From: Devosia sp.
Lineage (GTDB): Bacteria > Pseudomonadota > Alphaproteobacteria > Rhizobiales > Devosiaceae
DNA: 64,000 nucleotides
Direction: 5' to 3'
Assembly: GCA_017794705.1 (NCBI GenBank)
Contig: CP051235.1
Span: forward strand, 3,001,001 to 3,065,000
The position numbers were made by a program, and so were the translations under genes. Below are positions 32,272 to 40,360 of this stretch, piece after piece (position 1 is the first letter of the stretch; each line of letters begins with the position of its first letter). The notes under the pieces were generated by a model. That model was not told where the DNA came from. It saw only the letters and a list, made by a program, of their open reading frames with translations, and searched no databases.

Positions 32272-34761
32272 ATGCGCGCTCACTCAGGGCTTGGAATGTT
32301 TTTGTCGGCGGTCATTTCGGCTGCCGTGCTGATTTTTGGCCTGTCGGCCGCCGTGGCGGCGGAGCGCACCATGATCGTGCTGGATGGCTCCGGCTCGATG
32401 TGGGGCCAGATTGACGGCGTACCCAAGCTCACGATCGCCCGCGATACGCTGCGTGAGGTGCTGCCGCAGGTGCCGCCGACCACGGAACTCGGCTTGATGT
32501 CCTACGGGCATCGCGAGAAGGGCAATTGCGACGACATCGAAATCATTGTGCCTCCGGCACCCGGCACAGCGGGCGCAATTTCCGCCGCGGCAGATGACCT
32601 GAATTTCCTGGGCATGACGCCGCTCACAGCTGCCGTGCAGATGGCGGCAGAGACGATGCGCTATACCGAGGAAGTCTCGACGGTGATCCTGATCACGGAC
32701 GGGATCGAGACCTGCGAGGCCGATCCTTGCGCGTTGGGCAATCTGCTGGAGCAGCAAGGGGTGAATTTCACCGCGCATGTGGTGGGATTCGGGCTGTCGG
32801 AGGAAGAGGGCCGGCAGGTTGCCTGTCTCGCCGAGAACACGGGCGGACAGTATATCCAGGCGGACAATCAGGAAGCTCTGGTGACGGCGCTCAATGAGGT
32901 GGTGGTGGCGCCTGAGCCGCCGACGCCCGATGTAACGCTGATCGCGCGCGACCAGAATGATGTGGACGTGACCGAATATGCGCTGAACTGGACAGTGCAG
33001 GATGTCTCCGGCGCCACGGTGCATGAGAGCAGCGGCACAAGCGCCAACGAGGTTTTCGAACCAGGCGATTACACGGTGCTGGTCGAGGGTGACGGGATTT
33101 CCGGCGGGGCCAATTTCACCGTCGCGGAAGGCGATGCCGACCAGACGATCTACGTACCTGTCGAGATTGAGGTTCTGACCGCGTCGCTCAGCGGGCCGGA
33201 AACGGCTGTGGCCGGTTCCGAGTTCGAGGTTGGTTGGGAGGGGCCTAATGATCAGTCCGATTATGTGACGATTGTCGAAGTGGGCGCTGACGAGGGCACG
33301 TTCATCAACTACGCCTACACGGGAAACGGCAATCCGGCTGTGATTGTCGCGCCGGACGGACTGGGCACCTATGAGTTGCGCTATGTGCATGGACCGACCG
33401 ACCGGACGCTGGCGACGGCAACGATCGAACTGACGCCGGTCGAAGCTTCGCTTGAGGTGCCGGAGACCGTCGCGGCCGGTTCCGAATTTGAGGTTGGCTG
33501 GAGCGGTCCCGACAATGCGCGGGACTTCATCACGATTGTGGAAGTCGGGGCAGATGAAGGCGAGTTCCTGAGCTATGCCTACACGCGAAACGGCAATCCG
33601 GCGACGATCACGGCGCCGGACGGGCTCGGTACGTTCGAGGTGCGCTATGTTCTCGATGAGTCCGACCGTACGATTGCCAGCGCCACCGTGGAAGTGACGG
33701 CTGTCGAGGCAACACTTGAGGTGCCTGAAACGGTGGGCGCAGGGTCCGAGTTCGAGGTGAACTGGACAGGCCCCGACAATGCGCGGGACTTTGTCACCAT
33801 CGTTGAAGTGGGGGCGGACGAAGGGGCATTCCTCAGCTATGCCTATACACGCAACGGTAATCCGGCGAGGATCACGGCGCCGGACGGACTGGGGACGTAT
33901 GAAGTGCGCTATGTACTTGATTCCTCGAACCGGACGCTGGCCAGCGTGACCGTGGAAGTGACCGCGGTTTCGGCGACGCTTGAGGCGCCGGAAAGTGTTC
34001 CTGCGGGTGCCGAATTCGAAGTCGACTGGACCGGGCCGGACAATGCCCGTGATTTCCTGGCGATTGCCGAAATCGGGGCGGAGGGCAATGATTACTTCAG
34101 CTATGCCTATTCGCGGAACGGGACACCGGCAGTGCTGGAAGCGCCTGACGCGATCGGGCGGTTTGAACTGCGCTATGTGCTGGCTGAGTCGGGCCGGGTG
34201 ATCGCGACGCGGCCGATCGAGGTCACTGCCGTGAGCGCGGAGCTGAGTGTGCTGAACAACCCCGTTCCCGGCGGGCAGGTGCAGGTGGAATGGACCGGTC
34301 CGGACAACGCGCGCGACCTGATTACATTCGCCGAGATCGGCAGCGCCGGAAACGAGTATATCGACTATGCCTATACGCGGAACGGGTCGCCGGCTGTGCT
34401 CGATGCGCCGCAATCGCTCGGGCAATTCGAGATCCGCTACATCATGGCGCAATCAGGCCGGGTGGTGGCCAGCATCCCGGTCAACCTGGCAGCGGCCAGC
34501 GCGGAAGTGTCGGCGCCTGCGACGGTCGCGGCGGGCGGTGTGGTTGAGGTGACGTGGACAGGGCCGGCCAACCGGGAGGATTTCATCGAAATAGTGCCAG
34601 CGGGTGCCGCTGCAGACGCCGATGCGATTACCGAAGCCCGCACAGTGCAGGGCAGTCCGCTGCAGGTGTTTGCACCCGGTTCGCCGGGTGACTATGAAGT
34701 GCGTTACAAGATGCGTGATACGGGAGAAGTGCTGGCCAGCACGCCGATAAGCGTCGAATAG
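32272..34761 (+). CDS. Secreted VWA-domain protein with six tandem beta-sandwich repeats
   Basis: 829 residues; the ATG at 32272 follows AGGGGACGGGA. A signal peptide (MFLSAVISAAVLIFGLSAAV, cleavage near VAAE) precedes a von Willebrand A domain at about 35-220 with an intact MIDAS (DGSGSMWG, the Thr of MTPLTAAV, and TDGIETCEADPC). One divergent beta domain of about 90 residues follows (PDVTLIARDQNDVDVTEYAL), then six repeats of about 86-90 residues. Each has EFEVxWxGPDNARDF, VEVGADEG-type, YAYTRNGNPA, APDGLGTFEVRYVL and a closing TVEVTAV strand. Divergent from the SH3b array member 4, and followed by a thioredoxin-like gene 10 bases on. It probably mediates metal-dependent adhesion at the cell surface; the ligand is unknown. 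Confidence 0.86.
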   Translation: MRAHSGLGMFLSAVISAAVLIFGLSAAVAAERTMIVLDGSGSMWGQIDGVPKLTIARDTLREVLPQVPPTTELGLMSYGHREKGNCDDIEIIVPPAPGTAGAISAAADDLNFLGMTPLTAAVQMAAETMRYTEEVSTVILITDGIETCEADPCALGNLLEQQGVNFTAHVVGFGLSEEEGRQVACLAENTGGQYIQADNQEALVTALNEVVVAPEPPTPDVTLIARDQNDVDVTEYALNWTVQDVSGATVHESSGTSANEVFEPGDYTVLVEGDGISGGANFTVAEGDADQTIYVPVEIEVLTASLSGPETAVAGSEFEVGWEGPNDQSDYVTIVEVGADEGTFINYAYTGNGNPAVIVAPDGLGTYELRYVHGPTDRTLATATIELTPVEASLEVPETVAAGSEFEVGWSGPDNARDFITIVEVGADEGEFLSYAYTRNGNPATITAPDGLGTFEVRYVLDESDRTIASATVEVTAVEATLEVPETVGAGSEFEVNWTGPDNARDFVTIVEVGADEGAFLSYAYTRNGNPARITAPDGLGTYEVRYVLDSSNRTLASVTVEVTAVSATLEAPESVPAGAEFEVDWTGPDNARDFLAIAEIGAEGNDYFSYAYSRNGTPAVLEAPDAIGRFELRYVLAESGRVIATRPIEVTAVSAELSVLNNPVPGGQVQVEWTGPDNARDLITFAEIGSAGNEYIDYAYTRNGSPAVLDAPQSLGQFEIRYIMAQSGRVVASIPVNLAAASAEVSAPATVAAGGVVEVTWTGPANREDFIEIVPAGAAADADAITEARTVQGSPLQVFAPGSPGDYEVRYKMRDTGEVLASTPISVE
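33175..34758 (+). repeat. Six tandem coding repeats of about 260 bp
   Basis: Repeats 2 and 3 are the most alike and repeats 1, 5 and 6 the most diverged. The DNA differs at many third positions, so the duplications are old. The repeats encode the beta-sandwich modules of the VWA protein. Confidence 0.8.
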
Positions 34762-34771
34762 GGGGAGATTG

Positions 34772-35326
34772 ATGGCAGGACTGGCGAACGCGCCTGAACT
34801 TGGGATTTCCGCGCCGGATTTCCGGCTGCCGGCAACGGACGGCAAGCTCTATGCACTCAGCGACGTGCAGGGCGAAAAGGGCACGGTGGTTGTGTTCATC
34901 TGCAATCACTGTCCTTACGTGAAGGCGATCACGGGGCGGATGGTGAAGACGGCGGACAAGTTGCGGGAGGAGGGGATCGGTTTTGTGGCGATCTGCTCGA
35001 ACGATTCAACATCGCATCCGGCAGATTCATTTGAAAACATGCAGAAGTTTGCGGCTGAGCGCGGGTTCACCTTTCCCTACCTGCACGATGAGGATCAGAG
35101 CGTGGCGCGGGCCTATGACGCGGTGTGCACGCCTGACTTTTTCGGCCTGGACAGGGATGGCGACATCCTTTACCGCGGCAGGCTGGACGAGGGACGTACC
35201 GACCCGCCGCCGTCAAACGCCAGGCCGGAACTGCTTGAGGCGATGCTGATGATCGCCCGCACCGGCAAGGCGCCGGAAGAACAGGTGCCATCGGTGGGCT
35301 GCGGAATCAAATGGAAGGCGCGCTGA
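34772..35326 (+). CDS. Thioredoxin-fold (AhpC/TSA-like, TlpA-type) protein
   Basis: 184 residues from the ATG at 34772 with GGGGGAG upstream; a TTG three bases earlier is possible. The redox-fold pattern is GISAPDFRLPATDGKLYALSD followed by VVVFICNHCPYVKAI. The active site is CNHC, with CPYVK after it. A TPDFFGLDRDGDILYRGRLD segment, with a Cys before Thr-Pro in AVCTPDFF, is the cis-Pro region typical of this thioredoxin-like family. It lacks a signal peptide and is probably cytoplasmic. Ten bases separate it from the VWA gene; they may form an operon. A terminator follows at 35357. It may act as a peroxiredoxin-like or disulfide reductase enzyme; the substrate is unknown. Confidence 0.85.
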   Translation: MAGLANAPELGISAPDFRLPATDGKLYALSDVQGEKGTVVVFICNHCPYVKAITGRMVKTADKLREEGIGFVAICSNDSTSHPADSFENMQKFAAERGFTFPYLHDEDQSVARAYDAVCTPDFFGLDRDGDILYRGRLDEGRTDPPPSNARPELLEAMLMIARTGKAPEEQVPSVGCGIKWKAR

Positions 35327-35356
35327 GGGCAGAGCCAATATTTATGGAATGAGAAA

Positions 35357-35387
35357 CGCCGCCCCGTTTGGGGCGGCGCTCTTTTTT
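35357..35387. terminator. Intrinsic terminator between the thioredoxin-like gene and array member 5
   Basis: Nine-base-pair stem CGCCGCCCC/GGGGCGGCG (35357-35365 with 35370-35378), then CTCTTTTTTG on plus. The minus-side run is short (TTTCTC). Confidence 0.82.
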
Positions 35388-35403
35388 GGTCAGCACTCAG
35401 GTG

Positions 35404-36051
35404 CTAGCGGCGAACCCTGAACGACGAGATGATGTCGTTGTTGCGGGCGCCCAGGAATGCACGGCTGTTGTTGATGGTGGCGCAACGGCCGCCAAAGTTC
35501 ACATGCTCGCAAACATAGGCGCTGGCATTGCCCTGAATGCGGATCGAGGAAATGCGATCATTGAATGCGTTCAGGCGGCGCGCCGATTCACCCGGGCGAG
35601 CACATATGCTGCGGCCGCGGAAGTTGGCATGCTCGTAAAAGCAGACCTGGCCATAGGTCGGCCGCGGATTGTTGGGACGTCCATCGTCAAAGTCGCAGTT
35701 CACGCCAAACCGGAAATTGGGGGCGTCAATGCAGAAGCCAACATTCGGATTGGACGGCTGGGGCTGCGGCGGTGGGGGCGGCGGCGGATTGTTGGAGGTC
35801 TGGGTCAGATAGCGACCTGACACATATCCGTCCGGGCCGTTGTGGGTGATGTAGCACCAGCCGCCGCTGCAGCTCGATACGTTGACTGTTTCGCCCTGAT
35901 AGAGCACGTCAACCACGCCATAACCGGTGCTCGGACCGGACCTCACATTCAGCGCGACTGTCGATTGTGCCGGATATGCAGATGCCGGAACGACCGACAT
36001 CAGCGCCGCACCTGCGGCCGCTGCGGCAACGATCAAAAATCGGAAATTCAT
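35404..36051 (-). CDS. Secreted SH3b / beta-gamma-crystallin-like protein (array member 5)
   Basis: 215 residues from the ATG at 36051 (AAGGAC upstream). Signal peptide (FLIVAAAAAGAALMSVV, cleavage near ASAYP), SH3b at about 28-85 (VALNVRSGPSTGYGVVDVL, WCYITHNGPDGYVSGRYL), a linker with seven consecutive prolines, a short FCIDAPNFRFGVNC segment, and the crystallin-like domain (VCFYEHANFRGRSICARPG, RISSIRIQGNASAYVCEHVN, FGGRCATIN, ISSFRVRR). The YEHANFRG and CEHVNFGG elements match the Y-x4-F-x-G pattern of beta/gamma-crystallin Greek keys. It is separated from members 1-4 by the VWA and thioredoxin genes. Function presumably like the other members; unknown. Confidence 0.85.
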   Translation of the reverse strand: MNFRFLIVAAAAAGAALMSVVPASAYPAQSTVALNVRSGPSTGYGVVDVLYQGETVNVSSCSGGWCYITHNGPDGYVSGRYLTQTSNNPPPPPPPQPQPSNPNVGFCIDAPNFRFGVNCDFDDGRPNNPRPTYGQVCFYEHANFRGRSICARPGESARRLNAFNDRISSIRIQGNASAYVCEHVNFGGRCATINNSRAFLGARNNDIISSFRVRR

Positions 36052-36139
36052 GGTTCTTGTCCTTGTGATTGGTAGTGCCTCACACAAGGAAACAACACGA
36101 TTGAACCTGAATGGTTCCTGAAACCCGGGAAATTTCCGC

Positions 36140-36520
36140 TCAGGCGGCCGGAATCCGGGCCTTTTTTCCATCTTCGCCAAGCGCCACGTATATGAAACGG
36201 CCCTCAGTGACCTTAACCCGGTCGGGCTCGAATCTACGCCTGACCCAGGCTTCCATGCGCACGGTGATCGAGGTGGTGCCGACACGTTCGATCTCGCAAT
36301 AAACGCACAGGACGTCGCCGACCTTGACCGGGGCTATGAAGCTCATGGCTTCGATGGCGACTGTGGCGACGCGGCCGTGAACGCGCTCGACGGCGGCGAC
36401 GGAGCCGGCCACGTCCATCTGGCTGAGGACCCAGCCGCCAAAAATATCGCCTGCCGGGTTGGTGTCGGCGGGCATGGCAACGGTACGGATGGTGAGTTTG
36501 CCTTTGGGTTCCTTGCTCAT
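36140..36520 (-). CDS. Hot-dog-fold acyl-CoA thioesterase (YciA-like)
   Basis: 126 residues from the ATG at 36520, whose first bases overlap the stop of the thymidine kinase gene (ATGA). The YciA-type signature NPAGDIFGGWVLSQMDVAG (about 19-37, with the catalytic Asp) is followed by the central helix AVERVHGRVATVAIEAMSF and a VGDVLCVYCEIERVGTTSIT strand pair. It hydrolyses acyl-CoA esters, acting as a hexamer in the known family. Longer in-frame starts near 36610 overlap the kinase and add non-family sequence. Co-transcribed with tdk. Confidence 0.9.
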   Translation of the reverse strand: MSKEPKGKLTIRTVAMPADTNPAGDIFGGWVLSQMDVAGSVAAVERVHGRVATVAIEAMSFIAPVKVGDVLCVYCEIERVGTTSITVRMEAWVRRRFEPDRVKVTEGRFIYVALGEDGKKARIPAA

Positions 36521-37149
36521 TCGGCAGCATCCTCCTTGAACGGGAGTTTCGGACTGTCGCGCCCGTCGACGGGCCAGCGTCCAGTATATTCCTCCCAATG
36601 GGCCCGGCAAAGTGAGACATAAACATCCTTGCCGATGGCGACCTGGTCGCCTTCAGTCAGGGCATTGCCGGCCTCGTCCATGCGCACCACCATGGTGGCC
36701 TTGCGGCCGCATTCGCAAATGGTGCGCACCTCCCGCAGTTCGTCGGCGATGGCCAGAAGTTCCTTTGAGCCTTCGAACAGTTGACCCTGGAAATCGGTGC
36801 GCAGCCCGTAGCACATGACCGGAATGCCGAGCCGGTCGCCGACATGCGCCAGTTGCCAGACCTGATCCCGGGTCAGGAACTGTGCTTCATCAACGAAAAC
36901 GCAGTGCAGTTCGCCCTTTTCGAGGCGCGCCTGGATGAAGTCATAGAGATCCAGCTCGCGATCATAGAGTTCGGCGGGGGCCGAGACGCCGATGCGGGAG
37001 GCGATGCTCTTCTTGTCCATCTCGGCGTAGAGCGAGGAGGTGAACAAAAGCGTGTTCATGCCGCGCTCCCGGTAGTTGTGGGAGGCCTGCAAAAGGATCG
37101 TCGATTTGCCGGCGTTCATTGCGGCATAGGAAAAGTAGAGCTTGGCCAT
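36517..37149 (-). CDS. tdk: Thymidine kinase
   Basis: 210 residues, start ATG at 37149. Type II (TK1-like) kinase that phosphorylates thymidine and deoxyuridine with ATP. Walker A is AAMNAGKST (about 9-17), the Walker-B-like Asp is in VFVDEAQFL, the lasso/nucleoside-binding segment is YGLRTDFQGQLFEGS, and the four structural-zinc cysteines lie in ICECGRKA and SLCRAHW. The Glu of DEAQFL is the catalytic base. The length fits the family. A weak purine stretch (AAAAGACGATC) precedes the start. A structured transcript ending in an intrinsic terminator at 37234-37262 lies directly upstream on the same strand; it may be an independent RNA or a leader with attenuation. Confidence 0.95.
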   Translation of the reverse strand: MAKLYFSYAAMNAGKSTILLQASHNYRERGMNTLLFTSSLYAEMDKKSIASRIGVSAPAELYDRELDLYDFIQARLEKGELHCVFVDEAQFLTRDQVWQLAHVGDRLGIPVMCYGLRTDFQGQLFEGSKELLAIADELREVRTICECGRKATMVVRMDEAGNALTEGDQVAIGKDVYVSLCRAHWEEYTGRWPVDGRDSPKLPFKEDAAE

Positions 37150-37233
37150 GATCGTCTTTTGAAAGTGATGGGCCAACCTAAAAGGCGGGGGTGCCGAATT
37201 GAAGTGCGCAGTTGTGGCCTTCAACAGGTCAAC

Positions 37234-37430
37234 CAAAAAGACCGCCTCGGGGGGAGGCGGTCTCAGGATACCGGCTGTGGGGTAACCGGCGAAAGGTGTG
37301 CACAGCCGGGGGACTTGGGGTGCCCGCTGACTGTGCCTGTCGCATTCCGGGTTGGCGGCCGGGGGATGCGGATTGGACCGATTGGGCGGTCCGGGACCGG
37401 GTTGATTGGGGGCAACCCGATACACAAGCG
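37234..37430 (-). ncRNA. Candidate structured RNA with intrinsic terminator upstream of tdk
   Basis: On the minus strand a stem GACCGCCTC/GAGGCGGTC (37262-37254 with 37248-37240) is followed by TTTTTGG, a clear terminator with no gene before it. Upstream, CCGGCTGTG pairs with CACAGCCGG, CGGGTTG with CAACCCG, GGACCG with CGGTCC, and GCAT with ATGC, so most of the 190 bases fold. No riboswitch or Rfam family is recognised. A TTGTCA element at 37464-37459 could be a -35 box. It is either a free small RNA or a terminated leader of tdk; the 5' end is approximate. Confidence 0.5.
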
Positions 37431-37474
37431 AACCTAGAGGGGACTTGTGACAGGGCCGTGACAAGGCTTCGGCC

Positions 37475-37494
37475 TGTGGAAAACCTGTTGATAA
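37475..37494 (-). promoter_or_regulatory. Two adjacent near-consensus DnaA boxes
   Basis: On the minus strand TTATCAACA (37494-37486) and TTTTCCACA (37483-37475), each one mismatch from TTATCCACA, are separated by two bases. They lie 5' of the candidate RNA. Too few boxes for an origin. Confidence 0.35.
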
Positions 37495-37638
37495 AGTGCA
37501 GTGGCGCCATTCAGCCGCCGTTCAGCCGGTGCGCGTCAGTTTGAGAGCCTGCTGATCAGAGATTGCGGGTGGGAACCAATGCCCGTCTGCAGGGTTTGGT
37601 CCTCTCCGGAAGAATTGTTCCAGTTTCAGGATGCCGAA

Positions 37639-38103
37639 ATGAAATCCTCTCTCACCCGACTTTCGCTTGCCGTCGTTTTCGCTCTTTCAATGGCTGCACC
37701 CTCAGTGACGTCCGCTGCACAAGATAGTGACCTGCTGGGCACCGGCGGGCTGAATCCGGCGGGAACGTGGATCTCGGAGAACCGGGATTCAACCTACGAG
37801 GTTAATCTGTGCGGTGAGGACGGGGTATCACTGTGCGCCCGGCTAAGCTGGATTCCAGAACGGCACCGAAATGCGCGCAATGTCGAATTCATTGGCAAAT
37901 GGATGGTCGATGAGGCTCCGCGAGTCGGGCCGCTCAAATGGAAGGACAAGATCAACATGCTGGGCTACGAAGTGGACGGCACAGTTGACCTGGTGTCGAT
38001 CAACGAGGTCCGAGTTACGGCCTGCGTTTTCATCGTCCTGTGTGAATCGGCGATGCTCTATCGCACGCATTTTGCCGACGGCCGACCCGTGGAGGAGAGC
38101 TAG
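37639..38103 (+). CDS. DUF2147 domain-containing exported protein
   Basis: 154 residues from the ATG at 37639. The signal peptide is SLTRLSLAVVFALSMAAPSV with cleavage near SAAQ. The mature part follows the DUF2147 plan: GTWISENRDSTYEVNLCGEDG, CARLSWIPE, then DGTVDLVSINEVRVTACVF and a closing SAMLYRTHF strand. Two cysteine pairs may form disulfides. Several DUF2147 proteins are annotated as lipocalin-like. An upstream in-frame start at 37501 is rejected because the signal peptide would be internal. It ends 17 bases before the convergent DMT transporter gene. Function unknown. Confidence 0.82.
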   Translation: MKSSLTRLSLAVVFALSMAAPSVTSAAQDSDLLGTGGLNPAGTWISENRDSTYEVNLCGEDGVSLCARLSWIPERHRNARNVEFIGKWMVDEAPRVGPLKWKDKINMLGYEVDGTVDLVSINEVRVTACVFIVLCESAMLYRTHFADGRPVEES

Positions 38104-38119
38104 GCTCCGATACTGCTTA

Positions 38120-39010
38120 TCAGGCTTGCCCTGGCCTTCGGGTGAGATAGGGCACGGTTTCGACCAGCACCATGGCGCAAAAGATCATGGCGGCACCGAC
38201 ATAGCCCATGGGCAGCAGGCGTTCACCCAGAACAACGGCGCCGCCGAGGGCTGCGAACAGGGCTTCGCCAGACAGGATGATGGCGGCGTTGGCCGGGGGC
38301 ACGTGCATCTGGCCGACAGCCTGCAGGGTGAAGGCGATGCCCGTCGAGACAATGCCGGCGTAGGCGATTTCGATCCAGCCATTGCCGATGGCTTCGAGGG
38401 TCGGGGTTTCGAAACCGAAGGCACCTCCGGCAGCGAAGACCCCGGCAGCCAGAAAACTGATGCAGCTGACGGTTACCGGCATGCCTGGGTCGCGCGACAG
38501 ATAACCCAGAAGCAACACGTGCAGGGCCCAGAAGGCGGCGCTGGAAATGACCAACAGGTCGCCGAGATTGAGGGCAGTGAAGTTGCCGCCCGACAGGAAA
38601 TAGAGCCCGCCCATGGCCAGCGGCGCGCAAATCCACACAACATAGTGCGGCTTGATGCGGAAAACGAAGAGCAGAATCAACGGGACAAAGAAGACGTAGA
38701 GCCCGGTCAGGAAGCCGCCGTTGGTGACGGTCGTGTAGAGCAGGCCGGCCTGCTGCAGGTAGGAGCCGAGCAGGAAGTTGAAGCTCAGGAAGGCGATCAG
38801 ACCCCATTGGCGGCGGGTGATGGGCTTGTTGACACGCCGATACTCCCACCAGGCGATGGGAAGGATGGCGATGCCGCCGAGCAGGTAGCGCGAGCCGATG
38901 AACGTCAACGGACCCATGTGGTCCATGGCGTTTTTCTGGGCGATGAAGGCAAAGCCCCAGAACATGGTGGCGAGGACCAGAAGCGCCGTGGACGATGTGC
39001 GGTTGAGCAT
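38120..39010 (-). CDS. DMT-superfamily (EamA) transporter
   Basis: 296 residues with about ten transmembrane helices in two EamA repeats: FWGFAFIAQKNAMDHMGPLT with FIGSRYLLGGIAILPIAWW at the start, TNGGFLTGLYVFFVPLILLF in the first repeat, and VSTGIAFTLQAVGQMHVPPA with ALFAALGGAVVLGERLLPMG in the second. The ATG is at 39010. It lies 10 bases downstream of the cysteine-desulfurase-like gene on the same strand, so the two may form an operon. The substrate is unknown; family members export amino acids, purines or other metabolites. Confidence 0.88.
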   Translation of the reverse strand: MLNRTSSTALLVLATMFWGFAFIAQKNAMDHMGPLTFIGSRYLLGGIAILPIAWWEYRRVNKPITRRQWGLIAFLSFNFLLGSYLQQAGLLYTTVTNGGFLTGLYVFFVPLILLFVFRIKPHYVVWICAPLAMGGLYFLSGGNFTALNLGDLLVISSAAFWALHVLLLGYLSRDPGMPVTVSCISFLAAGVFAAGGAFGFETPTLEAIGNGWIEIAYAGIVSTGIAFTLQAVGQMHVPPANAAIILSGEALFAALGGAVVLGERLLPMGYVGAAMIFCAMVLVETVPYLTRRPGQA

Positions 39011-39020
39011 TTCGGCAGCC

Positions 39021-40247
39021 TTATTTCAGTTCGGCGTCGAGGGCGGCGATCAGCTGGCTGATTTCGGCTTCGGACGTGTAGTGGGTGAAGGACAGGCGCA
39101 GGACGCCGTGATCCGGGTCGATGCCCAGTGCCTCGAGCAGGCGGTAGGCATAAAAATGTCCGCCACCGGCCATGATGTTGTGACGGGCCAGGCGTTTCGC
39201 CATGTCCAACCCGGGTATGTCGAGCGCCAGCGAGATGGTCGGCGCGCGTTTGGCGGGATCGACGGGGCCGATCAGGCGGATATTGTTGCGCGCCGACAGC
39301 CACTGCATCAGAGGCTGCATCAGGGCGATTTCCTGATTGCGCATGGCGGTGTGGGCGCGGCGGAAGGGGTTGGAGTCCCCATCCGGTCCTGCGATTTCGG
39401 CGACTGTCTCGAGATACTCGGCAATGCCGGCGGTAGCGGCGATCTGGGCGTGGTCCGGGCCGGCCGGGGTCAGCCGGTAACGCGGTTTTGCGTCGTTGAA
39501 GAAGTGACCCTGATTGGGCAATTGGGCCGCCAGTCCAGGCCGGATCGCCATGATGCCCTGATGCGGGCCATAGGTCTTGTAGGCGGAAAACATGTAGATG
39601 TCGCAGCCCAGTGCCGACAGGTCGGGCAGGCCGTGCGGCGCGTAGGAGACGCCATCGACAATCGACAGGGCGTCAACGGCGTGAGCGCGGGCCGTGATCT
39701 CTGCCACCGGGTTGATCTCGCCAACGATGTTCGAGCAGTGCGGGAAGGCGACGAAGCGGACCTTTTCGTCAAGCAGCGGGTCGAGTTTGTCGTCGGAGAG
39801 GTGGCCGGTTTGCGGGTCGACCTGCAATTCACGTACCTCGATGCCCAGCTTTTCAAGCTTGCGCCAGGCGCCGGTGTTGGCTTCGTGGTCCTGATTGGTC
39901 ACCACGATGGCGTCGCCGGGCTTGAGCCATTCGCCGAACGCCTTGCCCAGAATGTAGGTATTGGCCGAGGTGGACGGTCCGAAATGAATCCAGTCGGCAT
40001 CAACGCCGAGGGCCGCACCGATGCGGGCGAAGGCGAGGTCCATTTCCTCGCCGGCCTCGATTGACGCCTTGTAGGCGCCGTAGGGCTGCAGCTTGTGGGC
40101 GCGATAATAATGGTCGAGCTTTTCGAGCACGTGCTGGCTCGTATAGGAGCCGCCTGCGTTTTCAAAGAAGGCCTGGCCCTTGAGGTCGGGATGGTCGAAG
40201 GCCGGGAACCGGGCGCGGATTTTTGCGGTGTCGAGGGGCAAGCTCAC
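39021..40247 (-). CDS. Cysteine desulfurase-like PLP enzyme (class V aminotransferase)
   Basis: 408 residues from a GTG at 40247 with GGAGG twelve bases upstream. It is a fold-type I PLP enzyme: GPSTSANTYILGKAFGEWL and TNQDHEANTGAWR at the cofactor phosphate/ring site, SIVDGVSYAPHGLPD with the PLP-ring Asp, and the Schiff-base Lys in FSAYKTYGPHQG. It resembles the cysteine-desulfurase-like (VC1184-type) subgroup rather than IscS or SufS. No iron-sulfur assembly genes are adjacent, and the C-terminal active-site Cys loop of IscS is not seen. The substrate is undetermined. Confidence 0.88.
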   Translation of the reverse strand: MSLPLDTAKIRARFPAFDHPDLKGQAFFENAGGSYTSQHVLEKLDHYYRAHKLQPYGAYKASIEAGEEMDLAFARIGAALGVDADWIHFGPSTSANTYILGKAFGEWLKPGDAIVVTNQDHEANTGAWRKLEKLGIEVRELQVDPQTGHLSDDKLDPLLDEKVRFVAFPHCSNIVGEINPVAEITARAHAVDALSIVDGVSYAPHGLPDLSALGCDIYMFSAYKTYGPHQGIMAIRPGLAAQLPNQGHFFNDAKPRYRLTPAGPDHAQIAATAGIAEYLETVAEIAGPDGDSNPFRRAHTAMRNQEIALMQPLMQWLSARNNIRLIGPVDPAKRAPTISLALDIPGLDMAKRLARHNIMAGGGHFYAYRLLEALGIDPDHGVLRLSFTHYTSEAEISQLIAALDAELK

Positions 40248-40360
40248 GGGTCAGCCTCCGGCGGAATGTGTGGACCGCAGACTGGTATATGGAACCGGCA
40301 GGGGCGGCAAGGCGGCGGCGATGAAAGTTTGGCGATCGTGCCATCGCCAATGCTGATGGA

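Noticed and set aside
32284..34452. Long minus-strand open frame (722 codons) across the VWA gene
   Set aside because: Antisense shadow: Arg/His-rich, no family, and the plus-strand frame has signal peptide, VWA domain and six homologous repeats.
37475..37494. Replication origin near tdk
   Set aside because: Only two imperfect DnaA boxes, no AT-rich unwinding element and no origin-linked genes such as dnaA, hemE or parAB nearby.
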